From an uncultured Leptotrichia sp. (GTDB lineage: Bacteria; Fusobacteriota; Fusobacteriia; Fusobacteriales; Leptotrichiaceae): a DNA stretch of 64,000 nt. Location: NCBI GenBank assembly GCA_937925095.1, contig CALEXX010000045.1, positions 1 to 64,000 on the forward strand, read 5' to 3'. The position numbers and the translations under genes are program-made. This document shows, in pieces, positions 36,604 to 45,428 of the stretch (position 1 is its first letter; every line of letters begins with the position of its first letter). The notes below the pieces were generated by a model. That model made no database searches. It saw only the letters and a list, made by a program, of their open reading frames with translations, and was not told the origin of the DNA.

Positions 36604-38170
36604 TTTCAAGCTCCTTTACTATCTCATTTATAGAAGCTCTTAATTCATCTATTCTTTTTACTGTTTCTTCTATTTCTTTATTTAATACTTTAATATCAAT
36701 TATCTCACGTGTATCTTCTTTCTCAACATATGTAGAAACTGACAGATTGTAGTCATTTTCCATAATTTCACTGTTGTCAACCAATCTTGCAAAATATTCT
36801 ACATCTGCTCTTTCCTTAAATTCCTTAACTATCGTTTCAATATTTTCAGGATTTAAAACATTATTATTTGTCTCTTTTTTAAATTCCTTGCTTGCATCTA
36901 TAAAAAGTGTCTTATTTTCTGTCTTATTCTTTGCCATTACTAAAATACAAGTTGCAATAGATATTCCAAAAAATAGATTTTCTGGTAACTGTATCACACA
37001 ATCTACAAAGTTATTATCCACTAAATATTTACGAATAGTTCTTTCTGCTCCTTTACGATAGAAAATACCAGGAAAACATACTATTGCTGCCCGTCCTTTA
37101 CTTGACAGATAACTCAGAGAGTGCATTATAAACGCATAATCTGCATAAGATTTTGGTGCAAGTTTTCCTGCAGGTGCAAAACGTACATCATTGATAAGTG
37201 TCGGATCTTCGTCTCCTATCCATTTAATAGAATATGGAGGATTGGAAACAATTGCATCAAACGGTTTTTCATCATTATGTAATGGATTAAGTAAGGTGTC
37301 TCCACGTTTTATTGAAAAATTATTATAGTTTACATTATGTAGAAACATATTCATACGAGCCAGGTTAAAGTTAGTCATGTTTATTTCCTGACCAAAAAAT
37401 CCCTCATCAATAATATGTTCCTCAAACTGCTTTTTCATTTGAAGTAGCAATGAACCACTTCCACATGTTGGGTCATATACTTTATTAATATTTTCTTTTC
37501 CTTCCATTACAAGTCTCGCTAAAAGCTTGGAAACTGTTTGTGGTGTAAAAAATTCTCCTCCAGATTTTCCCGCATTACTGGCATAATTTGAAATCAGATA
37601 TTCATATGCATCTCCAAAAGCATCTATATCATTATGCTGAAAACTTCCAAAATTAATTTCTGAAATTCCTGTTAAAATATCTGCTAATCTTGTATTCTTT
37701 TCTGCTACTGTTCCGCCTAGTCGGTTACTGGTAGTATCGACATCTTCAAATAATCCTTTAATATCATTTTCCGATTCAAAACCAATAGCACTTGCTTCAA
37801 TGGATTTAAAAATATTAGCTAAATCAGTATTTAAATTTTCATTACTTCTCGCTGTTTTTACGACATTCTGAAATAGCTGACTTGGTAAAATAAAGAATCC
37901 TTTATCCTCTACTGTATTAGGTCTAAAATCCTCTTCTGCTTCTTCATCAGAAATATCTTCATAATTAAATTCTAAATCTCCCGCTTCATGTTCTGCTTTG
38001 TTGAAAAATTCCACCATGTTCTCAGAAATAAATCTGTAGAATAAAATTCCTAAAATATATTGCTTAAAATCCCAGCCATCCACCGCTCCACGTACATTAT
38101 CAGCAATTGACCATATTTTTCTATGCAGTTCTGCTCTTTGCATCATCTCATTTGACCCTTTATTTTCCAT
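36596..38170 (-). CDS. hsdM: Type I DNA methyltransferase subunit HsdM
   Basis: 524 aa, full length for the family. The N-terminal helical domain (AELHRKIWSIADNVRGAVDGW) is followed by the gamma-class N6-adenine methyltransferase core with motif I YDPTCGSGSLLLQ near residue 233 and motif IV SNPPYSIKW near 313. GGAGAAAAA precedes ATG. With hsdS decayed and hsdR missing its nuclease, HsdM has no local partner for DNA recognition. It could serve an HsdS encoded elsewhere; otherwise it is an orphan on the way to decay. Confidence 0.93.
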   Translation of the reverse strand: MENKGSNEMMQRAELHRKIWSIADNVRGAVDGWDFKQYILGILFYRFISENMVEFFNKAEHEAGDLEFNYEDISDEEAEEDFRPNTVEDKGFFILPSQLFQNVVKTARSNENLNTDLANIFKSIEASAIGFESENDIKGLFEDVDTTSNRLGGTVAEKNTRLADILTGISEINFGSFQHNDIDAFGDAYEYLISNYASNAGKSGGEFFTPQTVSKLLARLVMEGKENINKVYDPTCGSGSLLLQMKKQFEEHIIDEGFFGQEINMTNFNLARMNMFLHNVNYNNFSIKRGDTLLNPLHNDEKPFDAIVSNPPYSIKWIGDEDPTLINDVRFAPAGKLAPKSYADYAFIMHSLSYLSSKGRAAIVCFPGIFYRKGAERTIRKYLVDNNFVDCVIQLPENLFFGISIATCILVMAKNKTENKTLFIDASKEFKKETNNNVLNPENIETIVKEFKERADVEYFARLVDNSEIMENDYNLSVSTYVEKEDTREIIDIKVLNKEIEETVKRIDELRASINEIVKELENE

Positions 38171-38296
38171 TTTTTCTCCTTATTCTATTTATATTTTTTG
38201 ATATTTCTTATGTAAATATAATTTTAATATGCATTAAATAATTTTTTCCTCATTATCCAACTGAATTCTCCCTTTTCTTACCTTTGTATAAAAAAA

Positions 38297-38405
38297 CTGT
38301 TTCAAAAGAAAATTTAAAAGATAATATGAAAAATTATATTAGAAAATTTTATTAAATAATTTTATTTCTCATATATTTCATCTCTATTTTTTCATTTTGA
38401 AACAG
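38297..38405. repeat. 109-bp AT-rich element with 11-bp inverted ends
   Basis: CTGTTTCAAAA (38297-38307) and TTTTGAAACAG (38395-38405) are perfect inverted copies enclosing about 87 bp that are almost all A and T and partly self-complementary. There is no reading frame. The size and termini resemble a miniature inverted-repeat element; no adjacent target duplication is obvious. It lies downstream of the GH13 gene and upstream of hsdM, so it could alternatively be part of a transcription end. Confidence 0.5.
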
Positions 38406-38460
38406 CTCCCTTGTATATTTTAATATTTCGCAATTATTTTTTCCTCATTGTATAATTCAT

Positions 38461-41016
38461 CTACTTTTTAAATGAATCAAAAATATTCTTATCATTACTA
38501 TACAGAACTTTTACTTCATTTGGTTTCAATATAACACTTATTTTCTTATCAGAAATTGAGTAAACTTCCTTTTTGTTCAACTGATTTTCATAGAATCCAA
38601 AAAGTTTTGGAACTTGAAGACTTACTGAATAAGAGTCTCCCGAATTATTTATTATGACAATCATAGACTTATTTCCATAAGCTACTTCATATGAAATAAA
38701 ATCAGTGTTAGGCCATTGTGGATTTATATCTTTATTCTGATATGTTTTAGCCTTTCTTTTTTCCTCATTCAGATATTGCTGTGTTTCAGCATCAATTCTT
38801 CCTTTAATTTTAGGATCATTGTATACTTCAAGAACTCTGAATTTTCCATTTTTAAACAATTCCTTATTTTCACTTCTTACCCTTAACAATGTTCTATAAA
38901 AATTCTCAATTTCAGCATTTTCCTTAACAGGATAAGAAACTGTTTTCTGAACTTCATTTATCTGAACAATTTCAGGCGGAAGATTTCTCAGCGTGTTAAT
39001 ATCATATTTACTTAAATCGTCAGTTTCATCTTCGTAAGGTGCATAATCATCCCATAACATCGGTTTTCTATTTCTAGGAGAATCTGACCCCCACATTCCT
39101 TTTTCATCTCCGTAATATATTACCGGAGTAGCAGGCATTGTCAACTGAACAGCAATTATTCTCTTAAGTTTACTTATTGCATTTCCGTCATATAAATCTG
39201 GTCTTATATTTAAATATCCCTGATTTGACTGATTGTTTCTGTCAAAAACCCTGTTTGGATTTATAATTCCACTGAAAATTCTATCTGTATCAAGCGAATC
39301 AATATAAACCTGTGTCAGATTAAATCTTTCGTTTGAGTATTTATTATAAATTTCATTCATTTTGCTGGCAAATTCTACACTTCCAATTCTATAATTTGAA
39401 TTACTGTTTATTGTATATTTTATCATATTATTTACAATATTATAGTCTGTTCCACTGTCATAAAGTCCAGCATCTATATCATCAGCAAACTTTCTGGAAA
39501 ATTCTCCCACTATTAAAAGATCTTTTTTAAACTTTTTCAAATTTTCCGTTATTTCAACAATATGTGGCTTATTTTTGCTATCATAATAAACATATCTTAT
39601 ACCGTCAATTCCGTCATCATAAACATTTTCCTTAAATGTTTCATCAGGTCCCAGAACCCATTTTTTCAATGAATTTTCAACATATTCCCTTGCTGCCTTT
39701 GAAGACAAATCAAGTTTTGTATTTTCCCCATCCTTATACCATTTTTTATAATCTGGATTCATTCTGGCAAAAAACTTTGTTGAAACTGTATCTGGAGCCA
39801 CTTCCATAACAACCTTCAAACCTTTTTTATGAGCTTCCTTTATAAGACTGGCAAATTCCAGGTCAGAATCTGTCCATACCCATGTCGTTGGATCAGTTAA
39901 ATTTTCTTTCAGAAGATTTTCTTTAGCAGCAGGATTATAAATCAGAAGGTTCAATTCCTTGTCTCCATTGTTATTATGCACTTTCCCTTTTATATCCAGT
40001 CCTTTATTTGTACCAGTCTGTTCTATATATCCAAAATAAGGATCTACATGATTAAAGTATATCGTGTCATACTTGTGATTTGAAAGGGAATAAAATGGGG
40101 AGGAAATTATAATATATTCCACTCCAAGTTCCTTCAAATAATCAAGTTTTTCCTTAATTCCCTGAAGATCTCCACCATAGTATCTCGTATAATTCTGAAC
40201 ATCATTCAGTGCATCTTCTTCCCATTCATTTTTAGTTTCATAATTTCCATTCCATTCATTTACAGAAAAAGGATATGGCGTTGTTCCCCATTCTGCAGCA
40301 ACAAGGTCTTTTTTTGGAGTACCTGAACGTATTTCCCCTTCAGGCTGAGCAAAATCATCTGTTCCAAATTCATTGAAAATAGGATCATTATCCACATTAC
40401 CATTTCTAAAGGAATCTATATATATCTGATATCCTACTGACCCTCTTGCCCAGTCTGGGATATATGTCAGCTTATCTGATTTTTGGTATTGAAATTTCAG
40501 CACACTATTTTCTGAAGTTGTTGTATTTTTCCCATAAAAATATTTTACTTTACCGTCAACCAATTTAAAGTAATATCCTCTTACATTATTTGGAATTTCA
40601 GCAACAAATATTTCATTTCCTCCATAATTTCCAATGCTTCTCATCATTTTTTCTCCACCGCTGTATACAACCTGTGCAGAATAAACGTCGTTATTTTTTG
40701 TTTTCAATATCAGTCTTACATTATTTCCATTAACAATTCTGTAATCAGGTGTTTCCTCATGAACCAGTGAATTTATATCAATGATGTTATCATCCCTCTG
40801 GCTGTATTTTGTAGGACTTTTTATCTCTTCTTCAGCACTTTCTTCCGTTTCAGCTTCCTTTTTATCATTGCCATCTTCTGTTTTATCCGATAATGTTTTT
40901 TGAATTTCAACTGATTTCTTGTCACCTTTTGTACTATTATTGGTATTAGTAAAGGAATTTGCCGTAGACATTATTATACATGCCAATATTACTAATTTTA
41001 ATTTTAAAGAATTCAT
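38461..41016 (-). CDS. Exported GH13 alpha-amylase/neopullulanase-like protein, apparently catalytically impaired
   Basis: 851 aa with an N-terminal signal (MNSLKLKLVILACIIMSTANS), a charged linker, a neopullulanase-type N-domain (100-180) and the GH13 barrel beginning WARGSVGYQIYIDSFRNG. Key barrel motifs are altered: region I has GLKVVMEVAPDTVS where a DxVxNH motif is expected; region II reads GIDGIRYVYYDS, with Val where the nucleophile Asp of GFRxD should be; region IV reads YIDSLDTDR, with Leu where the usual His stands. The acid/base Glu in LLIVGEF and the last Asp remain. Loss of the nucleophile predicts no normal hydrolysis. Its ATG overlaps the comF stop. A carbohydrate-binding role is one option. 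Confidence 0.85.
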   Translation of the reverse strand: MNSLKLKLVILACIIMSTANSFTNTNNSTKGDKKSVEIQKTLSDKTEDGNDKKEAETEESAEEEIKSPTKYSQRDDNIIDINSLVHEETPDYRIVNGNNVRLILKTKNNDVYSAQVVYSGGEKMMRSIGNYGGNEIFVAEIPNNVRGYYFKLVDGKVKYFYGKNTTTSENSVLKFQYQKSDKLTYIPDWARGSVGYQIYIDSFRNGNVDNDPIFNEFGTDDFAQPEGEIRSGTPKKDLVAAEWGTTPYPFSVNEWNGNYETKNEWEEDALNDVQNYTRYYGGDLQGIKEKLDYLKELGVEYIIISSPFYSLSNHKYDTIYFNHVDPYFGYIEQTGTNKGLDIKGKVHNNNGDKELNLLIYNPAAKENLLKENLTDPTTWVWTDSDLEFASLIKEAHKKGLKVVMEVAPDTVSTKFFARMNPDYKKWYKDGENTKLDLSSKAAREYVENSLKKWVLGPDETFKENVYDDGIDGIRYVYYDSKNKPHIVEITENLKKFKKDLLIVGEFSRKFADDIDAGLYDSGTDYNIVNNMIKYTINSNSNYRIGSVEFASKMNEIYNKYSNERFNLTQVYIDSLDTDRIFSGIINPNRVFDRNNQSNQGYLNIRPDLYDGNAISKLKRIIAVQLTMPATPVIYYGDEKGMWGSDSPRNRKPMLWDDYAPYEDETDDLSKYDINTLRNLPPEIVQINEVQKTVSYPVKENAEIENFYRTLLRVRSENKELFKNGKFRVLEVYNDPKIKGRIDAETQQYLNEEKRKAKTYQNKDINPQWPNTDFISYEVAYGNKSMIVIINNSGDSYSVSLQVPKLFGFYENQLNKKEVYSISDKKISVILKPNEVKVLYSNDKNIFDSFKK

Positions 41017-41789
41017 ACTTCTCCTTTATTCATCTTAATTTCTCTTGCTGCCGCCAGACAAAAAACTGTAATTTCAGTTTTTCTATTTTCTTTTTTTTCT
41101 CTTCCCGCTTCAGCAATTTTACGATTCCTTGAATTATTAAAAACTTTCCTGTCAATATCATCTAAAATACTGTTTTTTATTTCCCTAAGTGTTGCTCCTG
41201 TTGTAATTATATCATCAACTAAAAGTATTTTCTTATTTTTAAAATCAAAGTCACTTTCTATTTTGAAACTTCCTCTGATATTTTCTTCCCTCAGTTTTTC
41301 ATTTAACAGCTTATGCATTTTTTCTGTATTTTTTACTCTCTTTATTTCCACATAATTTACATTCAGCTGTTTCAGAATTTCATCAACCTGATTGTATCCC
41401 CTCTCACTTTCCCTCTTTTTATTTATTGGAACACTTACTATAAAATCTATTTTTTCCTTCTGAATAATATATTCAAATTCTTCCTCTATCAATCTTGCTA
41501 TTAATTTTGCAAGACTTTTCTTTCTATTATACTTATAGGAAAAAATCAGTTTCTTAAACTCTTCATTATAGTCCCAGATATAGTAAATATTATTTAATTT
41601 CCTCAATTTCTTTAAATTTAAAAGCCTACTTTCTGTTTCTTCTGATACTATGCCACCCCCGACTAACTCCCTCCCTGAAATTATGTCCTTATTTTTAAAT
41701 AGAATTCCTTTAAAAGTTGAAATTACCTTATCAACTTTATCCTCTATTTTTTTACTAGTAATTTTTAATTGGGTTTTTGACTTTCTCAA
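41013..41789 (-). CDS. ComF family phosphoribosyltransferase-like protein
   Basis: Up to 258 aa. The C-terminal PRTase fold is clear: FIVSVPINKKRESERGYNQV, and the PRPP-binding loop ILLVDDIITTGATLREIK. ComF proteins are required for DNA uptake in competent bacteria. The N-terminal zinc-ribbon usual for ComF is missing, but a separate zinc-ribbon gene overlaps the start. The start is uncertain: the only ordinary in-frame candidate is TTG 41789, which lies inside the zinc-ribbon gene; downstream there is no ATG, GTG or TTG before the conserved part. The gene ends in a stop overlapping the next start. Confidence 0.82.
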   Translation of the reverse strand: MRKSKTQLKITSKKIEDKVDKVISTFKGILFKNKDIISGRELVGGGIVSEETESRLLNLKKLRKLNNIYYIWDYNEEFKKLIFSYKYNRKKSLAKLIARLIEEEFEYIIQKEKIDFIVSVPINKKRESERGYNQVDEILKQLNVNYVEIKRVKNTEKMHKLLNEKLREENIRGSFKIESDFDFKNKKILLVDDIITTGATLREIKNSILDDIDRKVFNNSRNRKIAEAGREKKENRKTEITVFCLAAAREIKMNKGEV

Positions 41790-41955
41790 TGACTTTTGCC
41801 GAGTACATTTCGGTATAACCGCAATTCTGACATATTTTTAAATAAAATGTATCAAGAGAAATTTTTGCTCCAGTCAATTTTTTAGTAGGCAACGCAATTG
41901 ACTTTACCTCACATGAGGTTGAGCCACATTTTAAACATTTTTCATGATTTTTCAT
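41755..41955 (-). CDS. Small zinc-ribbon protein
   Basis: 66 aa with two CxxC-type knuckles, KCLKCGSTSCEVK and LKICQNCGYTEMYSAKV, spaced like a nucleic-acid-binding zinc ribbon. GAGGTGAGAAAAA precedes ATG. The gene overlaps the comF frame by 35 bases and follows yraN by 11 bases, within one run of minus-strand genes. Whether it stands in for the missing ComF zinc ribbon is an open question. Confidence 0.8.
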   Translation of the reverse strand: MKNHEKCLKCGSTSCEVKSIALPTKKLTGAKISLDTFYLKICQNCGYTEMYSAKVIEKVKNPIKNY

Positions 41956-41966
41956 TTTTTCTCACC

Positions 41967-42326
41967 TCAAAATGCATTTTTTATCCAGTTTATTTTATTA
42001 TTTCCTAATTTATCTTTCTTTATTCCTATGACATCATATCTTATATCTTGTTTCCATTTTTTATTTTTAATATATATCTGTGAAGAAATTACTATTTTTT
42101 CCTGTTTTTTTTCATTAATTGTTTCTAATGGCTCACCAAATTCATTATTTTTTCTATATCTCACTTCTACAAATACAAGTATCTTTTCATCTTTATCAGT
42201 AAAAATAAGATCTATTTCTCCATACCTTGTATAAAAGTTACTCTCGATATATCTCATTCCCTTTTCAATCAGATACTTTTTTGCCAGTTTCTCAAATTCA
42301 AACCCTATTTCCCTTTTCTTTTTCAT
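41967..42326 (-). CDS. YraN/UPF0102 family nuclease-like protein
   Basis: 119 aa. YraN-family features: GFEFEKLAKKYLIEKGMRYIESN split over the first 25 residues, TRYGEIDLIF with the conserved GEIDLI, and VFVEVRYRKNNEFG carrying the E-x-K/R core of a PD-(D/E)xK-like fold. The exact role of the family is unclear; it is often next to rnhB, as here. I use ATG 42326, whose A is the last base of the rnhB TGA stop (TGATG), in preference to the TTG one codon earlier. Confidence 0.9.
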   Translation of the reverse strand: MKKKREIGFEFEKLAKKYLIEKGMRYIESNFYTRYGEIDLIFTDKDEKILVFVEVRYRKNNEFGEPLETINEKKQEKIVISSQIYIKNKKWKQDIRYDVIGIKKDKLGNNKINWIKNAF

Positions 42327-43027
42327 CAAAATAGTTTTAACCCCCTGTTTTTATCCACCTTTTTTTCTAATTTCCCTTTATTATTTTTTCCTTCAGAGAT
42401 TTTATCCTGACTTTCATCACCTAATATCTTTTTTAGAAAAGATTTACGGTGATATTTACAAGGTCCCTTTTCAAGCAATATTTCCCTATGTAATTTCGTT
42501 CCATATCCTTTGTGCTTTGCAAAGCCATATTCAGGAAACTCTTTATCTACTTCCAGCATCATTCTGTCCCTTGTAACTTTTGCCACAATTGATGCCGCCG
42601 CAATAGACAATGATTTTGCATCTCCTTTTATTACTTCTTCCTGTTTTCCGCTATACCCTTTTATTTTATGGTTTCCATCCACTAGAACCACATCAAATTC
42701 AGCTTTTTTAGTCACCTGGCTGATTGCCTTTCTCATTGCGGAAAAAGTTGCATTCAGTATATTTACTTCGTCAATTTCCTTTTCATCAGAAATCCCTATT
42801 CCAACTATGCATTTTTCCATTATAATTTCAAAAAGTTTTTCCCTTTTTTTCTCTGTCAGTTTCTTTGAATCATTTATTCCATCAAGTTCAGAAAAATATT
42901 CAGGAATTATAACAGCTCCAGCTACCACTGCTCCGGCAAGAGGCCCTCTTCCCGCCTCATCTACACCTAACACTGTTCCTTCATATGTTTCATCAAATTC
43001 CCTTAAATTATTCATTTTATCTTCCAT
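42326..43027 (-). CDS. rnhB: Ribonuclease HII
   Basis: 233 aa. RNase HII removes ribonucleotides and RNA primers from DNA. The active-site DEAG motif is visible in TVLGVDEAGRGPLAGAVVAGA, followed by INDSKKLTEKKREKLF, VLVDGN and ASIVAKVTRDRMM, then EYGFAKHKGYGTKLH. A lysine-rich tail of about 30 residues extends beyond the usual end. Its stop overlaps the yraN start and it begins four bases after the upstream rluD-type gene. Confidence 0.95.
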   Translation of the reverse strand: MEDKMNNLREFDETYEGTVLGVDEAGRGPLAGAVVAGAVIIPEYFSELDGINDSKKLTEKKREKLFEIIMEKCIVGIGISDEKEIDEVNILNATFSAMRKAISQVTKKAEFDVVLVDGNHKIKGYSGKQEEVIKGDAKSLSIAAASIVAKVTRDRMMLEVDKEFPEYGFAKHKGYGTKLHREILLEKGPCKYHRKSFLKKILGDESQDKISEGKNNKGKLEKKVDKNRGLKLF

Positions 43028-43030
43028 TCA

Positions 43031-43960
43031 TTAACCTATTATTTCATCTATTTTCAAATCTGATTTTTTTAATGCCTTTTGAAAATCTTCCGGTATTTCT
43101 CCTGTAAATTCCATTTGGTGTCCTGTTACAGGATGTAAAAATTCAAGCTTGTATGCGTGAAGCATCTGTCTTTTTTCATTATCTTTTCTTCCATATACAC
43201 TATCTCCCAATATTGGATATCCAAGATGCCTCATATGAACCCTTATCTGATGTGTTCTCCCTGTTTCAATATTTACCTTTACAAGCGTAAATAAATTATT
43301 CTGGGAAACTACTTTATAATTTGTTATTGCATTTTTTCCCTTTGTAATGTCATCAATAACAGTCATTTTCTTTCTGTCATTTTTATCTCTTCCTATTTGA
43401 GTGACAATTTTGCCTTCACTTTTATTGAGTTTTCCCTTTAATATTGCCAGATATGTTTTCCTAATTTTCTTTTCCTGAAACATTTCTGTGAGTGTAGTAT
43501 GAACTTTATCATTTTTCGCAATTACAATAAGGCCACTTGTGTCCTTATCCAGCCTGTGGACTATACCTGGCCTTATTTCCCCATTTATACCTGATAAATC
43601 TTTTATATGATATAAAATAGCATTTACAAGCGTTCCTGAATAATGACCATGCGCAGGATGAACAACCAGTCCCGCCTGCTTATTAATCACAGCTATATCA
43701 GAATCTTCATAAACAATATCAATTTTTATATTTTCAGGCTTAATTTCCGTTGTTTCAGCTTCAGGAACTTCAATTACAATTTCATCATTTTCTTCAATTT
43801 TATATGAAGACTTTGTTGCTTTCCCATTTACTGTTATATTCTTATCTTTTATCAGCTGCTGTATTCTCGTCCTTGTAAATTCTGTCTTTCCTGATAAAAA
43901 ACTGTCAATTCTCTCTCCCGTTTCTTCATCAGAAACATCTATTATTAATTTTGATTCCAT
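43031..43960 (-). CDS. RluA/RluD family 23S rRNA pseudouridine synthase
   Basis: 309 aa. An N-terminal S4 RNA-binding domain (RIDSFLSGKTEFTRTRIQQL, then NGKATKSSYKIEENDEI) precedes the RluA catalytic domain with VVHPAHGHYSGTLVNA, the catalytic HRLDKDTSGLIVIAKN (Asp nucleophile) and ETGRTHQIRVHMRHLGYPILGD. S4-containing members usually modify 23S rRNA (RluD-type positions) or, less often, tRNA. GAGGAAAAAATTAGA precedes ATG. Confidence 0.93.
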   Translation of the reverse strand: MESKLIIDVSDEETGERIDSFLSGKTEFTRTRIQQLIKDKNITVNGKATKSSYKIEENDEIVIEVPEAETTEIKPENIKIDIVYEDSDIAVINKQAGLVVHPAHGHYSGTLVNAILYHIKDLSGINGEIRPGIVHRLDKDTSGLIVIAKNDKVHTTLTEMFQEKKIRKTYLAILKGKLNKSEGKIVTQIGRDKNDRKKMTVIDDITKGKNAITNYKVVSQNNLFTLVKVNIETGRTHQIRVHMRHLGYPILGDSVYGRKDNEKRQMLHAYKLEFLHPVTGHQMEFTGEIPEDFQKALKKSDLKIDEIIG

Positions 43961-44050
43961 TCTAATTTTTTCCTCGCCATTTATCTTTTTAATTTACATT
44001 TCAAGGTTATTTTATCCATTAATCCAACATATCATTATAGATTTTTAAAC

Positions 44051-44467
44051 TTAGCTTTCATCATCACACTTCTGGAAAATACTCATTTTTTCTGAATAAT
44101 TTCTGTTATGATGATTTCTTATTAATAATGCAAGTTCAGTGTCTATATTCTTTATTTTTTCATATCCTCTTTCAGCATGTTCCCTCAATGGTGTCTTTAT
44201 TTTAAATTTATGTAGAACTCTCGTTATCATTGAAGTTTTTCCCTTCCCACAATCATGAAGAAGTGCAAGCTTCAAATATATAATTTCATTCTTTAAAGTC
44301 GTTTCACTTAATTTTTTATACACTTCCAGTGAATGAAACTTATCGTATCTGTCCATTTCTAAAAATATCTTTTTTTCATCAGAATCAAGTATTTCAATAA
44401 CTTTATTCATAAAATTTTCATCAATCTTTGGAAAAAAGTACTCGATGCCTTTTCTTACAATATACAT
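44051..44467 (-). CDS. Small HD-domain phosphohydrolase
   Basis: 138 aa. The metal ligands of an HD domain are visible: RYDKFHSLEVYKK (His), LLHDCGKG (the His-Asp pair), LREHAERGYEK (His) and LIRNHHNRN. Such enzymes cleave phosphomonoester or phosphodiester bonds in nucleotides; the substrate is unknown. GAGGAAAAT precedes ATG. It is 42 bases after the TruA-KH gene and runs on the same strand. Confidence 0.85.
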   Translation of the reverse strand: MYIVRKGIEYFFPKIDENFMNKVIEILDSDEKKIFLEMDRYDKFHSLEVYKKLSETTLKNEIIYLKLALLHDCGKGKTSMITRVLHKFKIKTPLREHAERGYEKIKNIDTELALLIRNHHNRNYSEKMSIFQKCDDES

Positions 44468-44509
44468 ATTTTCCTCATTTCATTATACATTAACATTCTT
44501 AGATTTTAT

Positions 44510-45364
44510 TTATTTTTTTTCTTTAACGACTATATTTCCATATAATTTTTTCAAATTTTTTATATTTTTTCCTTTTTTCCCAATTAATCTGCCTTTATTT
44601 CCTTTATTCACATAAAAAACAGAGAAATAATGATTCTTTTCTATTTTTTCTACATCTTCAATTATTTCTTCAATATCTCCATTTTTTAAAATCATTTTTT
44701 CCAGTTCATCTGAAAAATCCACCTTTACTAATGTCAAATACTCTCCAGGCAAAGGTTTCATATTCCCATTTAAAATAAAATTACTCATTATCCGCACTTG
44801 TTGCGGAAGAAACCCATCTCCAGTAAAATAAAGTTTTCCTTCCTTATACTCAACTTCGATTTCCCTCACATGATTTTTAAGCTTTTCACCTTTTTTTGAT
44901 GTAAATTTCTTAAAGTCTTTTTTTCCTGACAACTCCATGCAGTTTAAATTTATTTTTTCATCGGTATTTTTTATAAGTTTTTCCGGATACTCATAAATAT
45001 AATGTCTTCTTGCTATTAATTCAGGAAATTCTAAAAATGGAAGAGTTTTTTCAATTTTTAGTATCCTCAGACCATCTGCTTCCTTATATTCAAGCTTTTC
45101 AAATTCTATATAATGCTTTGAATTAATATAAAGCAGATTTTCCTTCGCACTTACATCCTTATCTGTTCTTCCCGCCTGCTGAATTCCCTTAAAAAAATTT
45201 ATATCATTTTTTTCGAGTAACTTTCTAAATTCAGATTTTATGCTTTTTTCATTCGGATTTTCATCAAAGGAACTGAATTTTCTCCCATCATACTCAATAT
45301 AAAATATATATCCAAAATATTCAGTATTTTCAAAATTTCTTATTACTTTTTCAATCTCTTCCAT
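44510..45364 (-). CDS. TruA-like pseudouridine synthase fused to a C-terminal KH motif
   Basis: 284 aa. The first 230 residues follow TruA order: YIFYIEYDGRKFSSFDENP at the start, FKGIQQAGRTDKDVSAKEN carrying the catalytic Asp, RRHYIYEYP and FKKFTSKKGEK, then FTGDGFLPQQVRIMSNFIL. TruA itself has RTDxGVHA; here it is RTDKDVSA, so two positions next to the nucleophile differ. Residues about 245-284 (YVNKGNKGRLIGKKGKNIKN) hold the GxxG loop of a KH RNA-binding domain. TruA normally lacks a KH domain. It is likely an RNA-modifying enzyme, target unknown. Confidence 0.8.
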   Translation of the reverse strand: MEEIEKVIRNFENTEYFGYIFYIEYDGRKFSSFDENPNEKSIKSEFRKLLEKNDINFFKGIQQAGRTDKDVSAKENLLYINSKHYIEFEKLEYKEADGLRILKIEKTLPFLEFPELIARRHYIYEYPEKLIKNTDEKINLNCMELSGKKDFKKFTSKKGEKLKNHVREIEVEYKEGKLYFTGDGFLPQQVRIMSNFILNGNMKPLPGEYLTLVKVDFSDELEKMILKNGDIEEIIEDVEKIEKNHYFSVFYVNKGNKGRLIGKKGKNIKNLKKLYGNIVVKEKK

Positions 45365-45428
45365 TTAATTTTTCTCCTACAAGAATTCAAATACAAAAAT
45401 TTAAGATTTTTTAAAGTATTTTCACTTT

